Notes under the pieces: model-generated | The model's database searches: none | What the model was told of the DNA's origin: nothing | The model's input: the letters and a program-made list of their open reading frames with translations, nothing else | Made by a program: the position numbers and the translations under genes | DNA from: Aradus depressus | Lineage: Eukaryota > Arthropoda > Insecta > Hemiptera > Aradidae | Direction of reading: 5' to 3' | Assembly: GCA_963662175.1 (NCBI GenBank) | Contig: OY759217.1 | Location: 10,480,562 to 10,544,561, forward strand | Length of the DNA stretch: 64,000 nucleotides | Shown here: piece by piece, positions 57,501 through 64,000 of the stretch | Layout: each line of letters starts with the position of its first letter | Position numbering within the stretch: the first letter of the stretch is position 1

Positions 57501-60500
57501 GGTACAGGGCCTAGAACTTTCTTACGGGAAGCTTAATGTTTTTTTTTTGTGACAAGGCTGCTCTCAAAAATACCCACCCGAGCTTGCACTAATCCTGCAA
57601 GTGGGGAATTTATTTTTCAACAGCCTCCACTAAGTATTACATGTTTTTTTTCCCTATTTTCCTGTAGTTATATACAAAAGTAAAAAACAAATTTATAATT
57701 AGTTAGTTATTATATTCCTGGCTTTAACTATGAGGTCATATCACTCTGGTGGACAAGAGCCTGACTCTAATATGGGAGTCCTAAATTTTGCCAACCCCAA
57801 ATTTTTATTCACCTAGGGTTGGGGTCTTTAACGAGTATCTGACATCGTACAGGCTCGGGACCATCGCTTAACGTCCCATCCGAAGGACGGCGTGCTTAAG
57901 TTTATTTATTTTTACCTCCCAGATAAAATAAATTAAGGGCCTCGGGTTACGAACCCTCTTTAGCTCAGTAAGGAAGCACGCATACCACTGAGCTACCGGC
58001 GCCCTCACAAATTTATGTATAAAGTAATAAACTGTGAGTATTAAATAATATTTAAAATAGATAAATAAATAAAAATATATATATGTATATTTCTATCCAG
58101 TGATATTTAACGCGGCTGATCCTTAAGAGAGTATAAATTCAGCAAAGATCATCATTAATACCTCTTGGTAGTTATTGTGACTCATGCCCGGGCTTTAACT
58201 ATGACGTCATATCACATACTACCGGAGCGCTCTTTCGTCACTATGGTGGACATAAGCCCGACTACTGCAGGAGTCCTAAATTTTGCCTATCCTAAATTTT
58301 TATTCAGCTAGGGTATGCGTCAATACCTAACGTGGTGCAAACCATCACTTAACGTCCCATTCGAAGGACGACGTATTCAAGATTCCTTATTTTGCCATAG
58401 AGTATATTATTGTTATTAATTTTTAGTCCTGAGTTTTGTTTGATGAGGATATCAACCTGTTCTTGAACATAGGATTTTATTTTTCCAACGTTTTGCTTCC
58501 ATAACCTTGAATTGAACTAATTTTTTCAATATAATGAAATAAGAAAGTCATTGGCATCAGCTAAATTCTTGAAATTCTTCCCTACATCTAATTCTGAAGG
58601 ATCTATTTTTTCTTTAATGATTTGCCTTTACTTTGGCTTTGAGGGCGCCGGTAGCTCAAAGGTAGCGTACTTGCCTTCTGAGCTCAAGATCGCGGGTTCG
58701 TAACCCGTCCAAGGCCCTTAGGTTATTTATCTGAAACATGAAAAAACGTTGAGCTCATTTCACTGAATGCGATGATTTGAATTAATTTGTTATTGTATAA
58801 TATTGATAATTTAATAATTATTATTATGCATATACATTATATGGTGTGTGTATAGGTAATGAGAATGAGAAAGGCTACTTCAACAGACTTCTTCAGAAGC
58901 CCCCCGACATGGACTGTAAGATCATGTCTCACATCCTGGGGAACCACCCCATCAAGTTCATCTGGACCTACAATCATGTCAACTGGCAGTGTGTAGGACC
59001 CGGGGTCATCGTCAATAGGATACCAAACAACTGTCACTACTTCGCTAAGGTAAACACACTCACATGCATATATTTTTGTATTATATCTAGGAGAATATTG
59101 TTATATAAACTCACTGTTAGGATTTCTTACTGTACTTGAAAACTTTTAAATTAATAATTATCAAAGAGGACATTATATTTAAAAAGATGACAGCGTTACC
59201 AATTTTTAAACTTTGTCTAGCTGTCTTAGTTACTTTACGTGACATGAGAAATGATTTTTTTTTGTCCTTTCGTTCTCAGTCTGAGGACCATCATACGAAT
59301 TTATCTTGTGAAAATATAAAAAAATAACCCATTTTTACCCAGTGTTGGCGCCAATTACGCAGAAATTGTTGTTCATGCAATTTCTAACCAACATTTTTTT
59401 TTCTTAAATCTGAGAGAGAGCCAACATGGAAAAAGTTAATGCGTGTAAAACAAGACAAGTATACAAAGTTTCACGATCCGCTGCCAATAGTGCTCATTGT
59501 TTGTCCTAGTCTTCCAAAAATGTAATCACTGCGGAAGAACGAAAAACGGCTATAATACTTTGCAAAATAGAGCTGGACCGAGCAATGAATACCATTGCCA
59601 GCTTGTAGGGAAGGGGAGCGTTTCAGTTTGATTTTTATATCATTGCTTCTTTTGAAAGAACTGTTTTCTTTTCGGGAGGTTGTATTATTTATTCTCATAC
59701 AATATCAAGATGTTGAATTAATTGTTGTAGAATTCGCTGGCTGCAGCTCTCAAGGAACTTTTGCCATTCTATTACAACAAAGGTGAAGTGAACGTTCGTA
59801 TTCCAAGAACATATGAAATCTACGATGCAGGAGATATGAAGCATTTTTCTGCCCAATTTAGGGTCTCAGCTTGTGTGGCCCTCCTTCGAAGATTCGCCGA
59901 TGACATGAAAAAAAATCGAGACACTATCATAAGCCCCGATGGAAGTGTAAGTTTTATAAATATTTTATTCCTAATTTTACTTAATTACCTCGACTTCCAT
60001 TCTAGAATAAAATGTAGTTCGCAGCAGGACGTCATAATGAAGGCTTAATCATATAAAGTTTAAGGCATCGTAATGGAGACTTACAATTTAAGATCCGCCT
60101 GGGTCCAGTTATACTAAGAAGTATTTTGCCAAAAAAAAAAAAGCTATGGACTTTTTGTGATATGATAACTTATAGATTGGGAAAAAATATAAAAACAATT
60201 ACTTTGGGGTATTGCTTAACAATCCAACTTAAATCGTATCTAAGCATTCCAGTTCAATGTCCCTGGGCGAACGCTCCTTTCTACACAGAGATCTAGTATT
60301 CCTACATTTCCAATTCCATAGCAACCTTCCTTTCCACTGCAATCCTTTCGCACAAGCCCTATCCTTTCATCCCCATCCTGACTAGCCTCCTCGCTGCTTG
60401 AATAGAAGATGGCCTCACAATCCTCTCTTTGGGGATAGGAATGATGTAAATTTACTTTCGAGGGAGCGACAGCACTGGCTGACTTCTCTCATCTTTTTAA

Positions 60501-63500
60501 ATTTTAAATTTGTTTTGTACATAGTGTTCTTATTTGCTTATTGTATACTTGTTGTATATAGATTGCAAATAAATAACTTGAAAAAAATATATGTGTATAT
60601 ATAAAGTATATATATATAATGTACATACATATTTAACTGTTACTATGAATTTGGTTGCAGGTTCCACTGGACATGCTGGATTTTGCAATAAAGCGAACAG
60701 TTGAGTTCATCCGGTTCTTGGAGCATGCGGACCTGGACGAATGGCACTTCAGTATTGTCCGAGAAGACGACTGGGCTCTTTTTCTGCTCCGCTTCTACGA
60801 CATAGCCCACTACGGATCCAAGTTCAAAGAGAACAACAGCTCATACAACATAACTGTAGATACATATTTATTACTAAAAAAGTCCGGGTTCTATTGAGAC
60901 ATTTTCTCATGTAAGTGAATCACCGTGGTGTTTTCTTTTATGTTGTCGTCTTTGCCGAGTCGGTGGTAAATTGTTGGTTGCATGAATTGCTGTTGGGTTT
61001 AGATGTCAGCTCATTGCCAGTGTGAGGCCTTGACGCTGTCATCTGCAAGTGGGATGTCTAAGTCATCATGTATAATTGTATTTCGGACATACCATGGGGC
61101 TCTAGTGATTAGTCTTAGCACTCTGTTTTGTATTGTTTGTATTCTTGGGATCTGGGATTTGAATGCAGAGCCCCAAATCCCGCAACCATAGGACCATAGG
61201 GGAGGCGTATCACTGTTAGGTAGATCAGGCGTTTTAGGCGAAGTGGAAGCCTAGATTTTGCTGACAATAGGAATTTAAGCTGCTTTATCTTATTTTTGTT
61301 GTTTATGTATCTTATTTTTACTGGGAGTAAGTTGATATGAGGTGACCAGGTTAACTTTTCATCGAGAGTTAAACCGAGATATTTTTCAGTCTGCTCTTGG
61401 GGATTTTAAAATTTGCATTACATATTATTTAATATTGGTGCAACTTGAAGTTTTGACAGATGAGCACAAATTATAGATAACATTTTGTAAAAAAAAAGTG
61501 GAGAAGGTCGCTATAGAGCTAAAATAAAATTTTAAAAATCACACTAGTGATCTCATGAAATTGGTATGATGTATATACGACCCGCAGCAAAGCCAGTGCT
61601 CACTCGGGCTAAGTTGTGAAGGGAATAAGTGAGTTTCTCCATTGAGTGCTCGTGATTAGTCCTTTTTTCTTCGTTGTCGTGTTACGTTACTGATGCCACA
61701 CGTGGTTATGAGCTATTCTAGCAAATGTTGTGAATATTTTTTTCTAAATTATTACCAACAAATTTTAAGTAATAATTGAACCGTAAAATAACTGAATATT
61801 TTCAAAATTGATTCTCTAATTGTGATTATATTGTAATTAAACGACTATCGTAAGTATTGTTAAAAACGAATAAATCCTCGATTTGTAGTCATATTAATAT
61901 TTAACAAAACACAAAATTTTACATGGTATTAACAGATTATAGAGATGTGAATATACAGGGTCCACATTACATAATTTACTTAAATTAATGTATATGTATA
62001 TCTTATTTTAGTAAGATAAGTCGATTGCATCAATTTTACCAAAAAAAAAATAATTGAACAAATAAAATACTGTTACATTATAAATATGGCTACTGAAATT
62101 TCATTCCTTCCTTCTTTTCCAATATTAACACACAGATATGATGTTTACACATAACAATAAGAGTAATATTTTGCTATGTATGAGTAAACATTGCTATGTT
62201 ACTGTTGGAACAGTAACCACTTGTTGACCCAAGTCCAAAAAAAATTTTAGGTGACATCAACATAATTCTGTATGTCTTGTTTCTTTTTACATATTTACCT
62301 GCTCTCTGAATTTTTATTTTGTCTCTGACAGTAAAAAAATATATAAAATATCTAAGATTATGTAAATGGGAAATTGTAGAAGCTGATTGACTCCTGTTCG
62401 AAAATGTCCTCCCTGTTGCAAAAACACTGTCCGGACATGGAATGGGAGGGGTACCGGAATATGTGGATCGTGAAACCTGCCAATATGAGCTGTGGCCGAG
62501 GAGTGAGGATCTATAAAACTCTACAGGATGTACAGAAGCACTGCAAGCCCAACGTCAAGTACGTTATTCAAAAGTACATTGGTGAGAACAAAACTAATTT
62601 TGACTTGATAATGTGTTAAAAATATAACATTATTAAAGAATTAACTAATTTAATTTCATCAGAAAAGCCGCTTCTGATTTACAAAACCAAGTTCGATGTG
62701 AGGCAGTGGTTCCTTATCACAAACGTAAATCCTCTTATTATTTGGATGTACAAGTAAGACATATTTTTAATACACTTTTAGTTTTTTTTTTTTTTAATAA
62801 ATAAATCTTTATTGTTAATTGTAAAAAGAAGTAAGACAATCGGGTAGAAAGGACATGGGAACAAATTGTTATTCCATCGCAAACTTATTTCTATGTACAC
62901 GTTTCTTTTTTCGCAGCGGAACAGGCACCTCATCTTTTCTTTGAACAGAACAGTCCATCTGCGCATGCTGAGTGCATAAAGCACATGGTGGAATAGTCAA
63001 GTGCCTGCTTCAGGGGCGTAAGAAAGGACATTGTCGTAATAAATGTGGGGGGAAGGTAAATCACTTGCAAAACCTGCCGACTGGGTAGCAATCTCTTAGT
63101 TAGTTATTGTGACTTATGCCTGGCCTTTAACTACAAGGTCATATCACCTACTAGCAAATCGCTCTTTTGTCGCTCTGGTGATCATGAGCTGACTCTACCC
63201 TCGGAGTCCTGAATTTTGCCTACCCAGATTTAGTTACCTTGGGAGGAGTCTTTAACGAGTACCAGACATCATACAGGCTCGAGACCATCGCTTACCGTCT
63301 TATCCGAAGGACGTGCTACAGGTTTTTTCACCGATCAGTTTAAACACCTAAGGGCCTCGGCCGGGTTTCGAGCCCGCTATTTTTAGCTCAGTAAGCAAGC
63401 ACGCTACTGGTGTCCTCTTATGTCTTTTAATAATACATGGGGCGGGTTATTGTTTGAAAAACGTCATTATACTGGATAGTATTAAAAAATATCTAACAAA

Positions 63501-63878
63501 TATTATTCCAGCTGATAGTTCAACTATCGAGATATGAAAGTAGGAGGAACCTTGCCAGTTGACAGTCTGAGGTCCCATCTCAGTGTCCTACCTCTCTCTG
63601 TTCCCTACATAGAACGGCTGTCATTATTTTTGTTATAAATATATTTTATCCTCTCTTCTTTGCCCCCACCCCTCTCATCATGTGTTTAACCTGTTCTTTC
63701 ATTCTCATAGCAAATGTTACCTTCGATTTTGCTCTCAAGAATTCAGTCTAGTCAACACCCATGAATCTGTTCACCTTTCAAATAATTCTGTGCAATGGAA
63801 GTACAAAAATGGAAAGAGGAGTTCTTCTCTGCCTAGCGACAACATGTGGGACAGCGACACCTTTCAATCCTACCTCAG
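54594..63878 (+). CDS. Tubulin glycylase TTLL3-type, copy B, 3' end beyond the window
   Basis: Exons: 54594-54691 (exon starts at 54568; Met at 54594), 55231-55792, 57000-57084, 58856-59049, 59731-59946, 60661-60855, 62380-62581, 62663-62753, 63711-63878, all phase-consistent (603 codons so far). The first 220 residues are a Lys-rich, probably disordered extension ([18 protein letters not shown]). Then come [90 protein letters not shown] and [12 protein letters not shown]. The GAKSRGRGI of copy A is ANMSCGRGV here (Arg to Cys), so activity may differ. The exons with the EIN metal site lie beyond the window. Same family, role and strand as copy A; the tandem order suggests duplication. Confidence 0.9.
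55801..56999 (+). other. TTLL3-B intron with a duplicated segment, no gene seen
   Basis: AT-rich intron. It contains two diverged copies of a segment of about 250 bases, 263 bases apart (see next entry). No exons or RNA genes are evident. Confidence 0.6.
56368..56850 (+). repeat. Diverged tandem duplication, period 263
   Basis: CATAAAGAGCCGC recurs at 56368 and 56631, followed in both by GACTTTTA/TACTTTTA, GGTAAC(A/G)T(C/T)GCACAC, GTTA-GCCTAAATAATCTGT-type sequence and AGTTATA. The two copies have many point differences. No coding capacity. Confidence 0.75.
57697..58006 (-). mobile_element. tRNA-derived SINE, copy 15, full length with target duplication
   Basis: Minus-strand copy of 310 bp between 10-base direct repeats ACAAATTTAT (57687-57696 and 58007-58016). 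On the minus strand it starts GAGGGCGCCGGTAGCTCAGT. The GAACC-type B box is partly deleted (GGGTTACGAACCC on the plus strand, then CTCTTTAGCTCAG). Confidence 0.9.
58170..58395 (-). mobile_element. SINE, copy 16 (head truncated)
   Basis: Minus-strand copy with the well-preserved 3' half (GACTCATGCCCGGGCTTTAA, GCGCTCTTTCGTCACTATGG). The central block is altered and it ends near the GACGTATTCAAGATT block. The tRNA-like head is absent. Confidence 0.8.
58641..58735 (+). mobile_element. SINE fragment, copy 17 (head only)
   Basis: Begins GAGGGCGCCGGTAGCTCAAA with A box and B box GGTTCGTAACCC and breaks off after CCCTTAGGTTATTTATCTG. It resembles a tRNA gene but belongs to the SINE family. It lies about 120 bases upstream of TTLL3-B exon 4. 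Confidence 0.8.
60895..61425 (-). mobile_element. Jockey-type LINE fragment (RT C-terminus)
   Basis: On the minus strand the frame reads [20 protein letters not shown], then [30 protein letters not shown] and [20 protein letters not shown]. It continues [20 protein letters not shown] and [26 protein letters not shown]...LTW and NAPWYVRN-x-IHxDLxIP are hallmarks of Jockey-clade ORF2. The copy is a 5'-truncated fragment in the TTLL3-B intron 60856-62379, with small frame breaks. Confidence 0.85.
63097..63418 (-). mobile_element. tRNA-derived SINE, copy 18
   Basis: Minus-strand copy in a TTLL3-B intron (62754-63710), from TTAGTTAGTTATTGTGACTT to the degraded head (AGCTCAGTAAGCAAGCACGC, then a broken CGCC start). 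The central GTACCAGACATCATACAGG block is recognisable. Confidence 0.85.
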
Positions 63879-64000
63879 GTATCAAACAATCCATTTTTCT
63901 ATTTAAGCTGGTAACTTTTGTTTTCAAACAGAAAAATTGTCGTTTTTTAACTTTTTTTTAATGGTTTAAGAAATAAAAAACACTTGTTTCTCATTACCTT

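Noticed and set aside
58641..58715. tRNA gene (A and B boxes present); likewise at 53785 and the minus-strand head near 11990
   Set aside because: The sequences continue into the shared SINE body and lack a proper acceptor stem, so they are SINE heads.
60398..60604. Plus-strand ORF just upstream of a TTLL3-B exon
   Set aside because: Not in phase with the neighbouring exons, no splice sites and no similarity.

Overview
The window looks like nuclear DNA from an arthropod, most likely an insect. It has AT-rich introns and intergenic DNA, GC-richer exons with GT-AG splicing, and a dense mix of tRNA-derived SINEs, RTE-like and Jockey-like LINEs, mariner, PIF/Harbinger and hAT elements. A hemipteran would fit, but nothing here proves the order. 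All gene models were built by eye from translation, splice sites and reading phase; no search was run.

Layout. (1) Positions 1-544, minus strand: the 5' part of a small multi-pass membrane protein gene that runs off the left edge (weak resemblance to TMEM276). (2) 2283-21341, plus strand: a complete 16-exon gene for Integrator subunit 5 (INTS5; omd in Drosophila), 947 codons, with a near-intact RTE-like LINE in one intron and two decayed relatives in others. (3) 21342 to about 31990: a repeat-rich gap with two PIF/Harbinger derivatives, a duplicated 0.45-kb repeat and SINEs. (4) 26253-33350: three candidate coding exons of unknown affiliation. (5) 35590-49379, plus strand: a TTLL3-type tubulin glycylase gene (TTLL3-A, 737 codons from the first usable Met). 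(6) 49380-54567: intergenic, with a deleted mariner and SINEs. (7) 54594 to beyond 63878, plus strand: a second, diverged TTLL3-type gene (TTLL3-B), cut off by the right edge before its last catalytic exons.

The main point of interest is the tandem TTLL3 pair. All eight intron positions that can be compared keep the same phase, so this is an old duplication. TTLL3-A also carries a tandem duplicate of one exon whose substitutions are largely at third positions, suggesting it was once a functional alternative exon; a hAT-type element with a perfect 8-bp target duplication has since broken it. Other notable structures are a SINE family of about 300 bp with at least 18 copies (two with clear target duplications), a foldback element with a retro-insert in its loop, a 35-bp minisatellite, a dispersed 133-bp tandem repeat, and a hAT element loaded with TATCGATA motifs.

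INTS5 acts in the nucleus in the Integrator complex (snRNA 3'-end processing and promoter-proximal termination). The TTLL3 enzymes glycylate tubulin tails in axonemes. Nothing suggests these neighbours are functionally linked.
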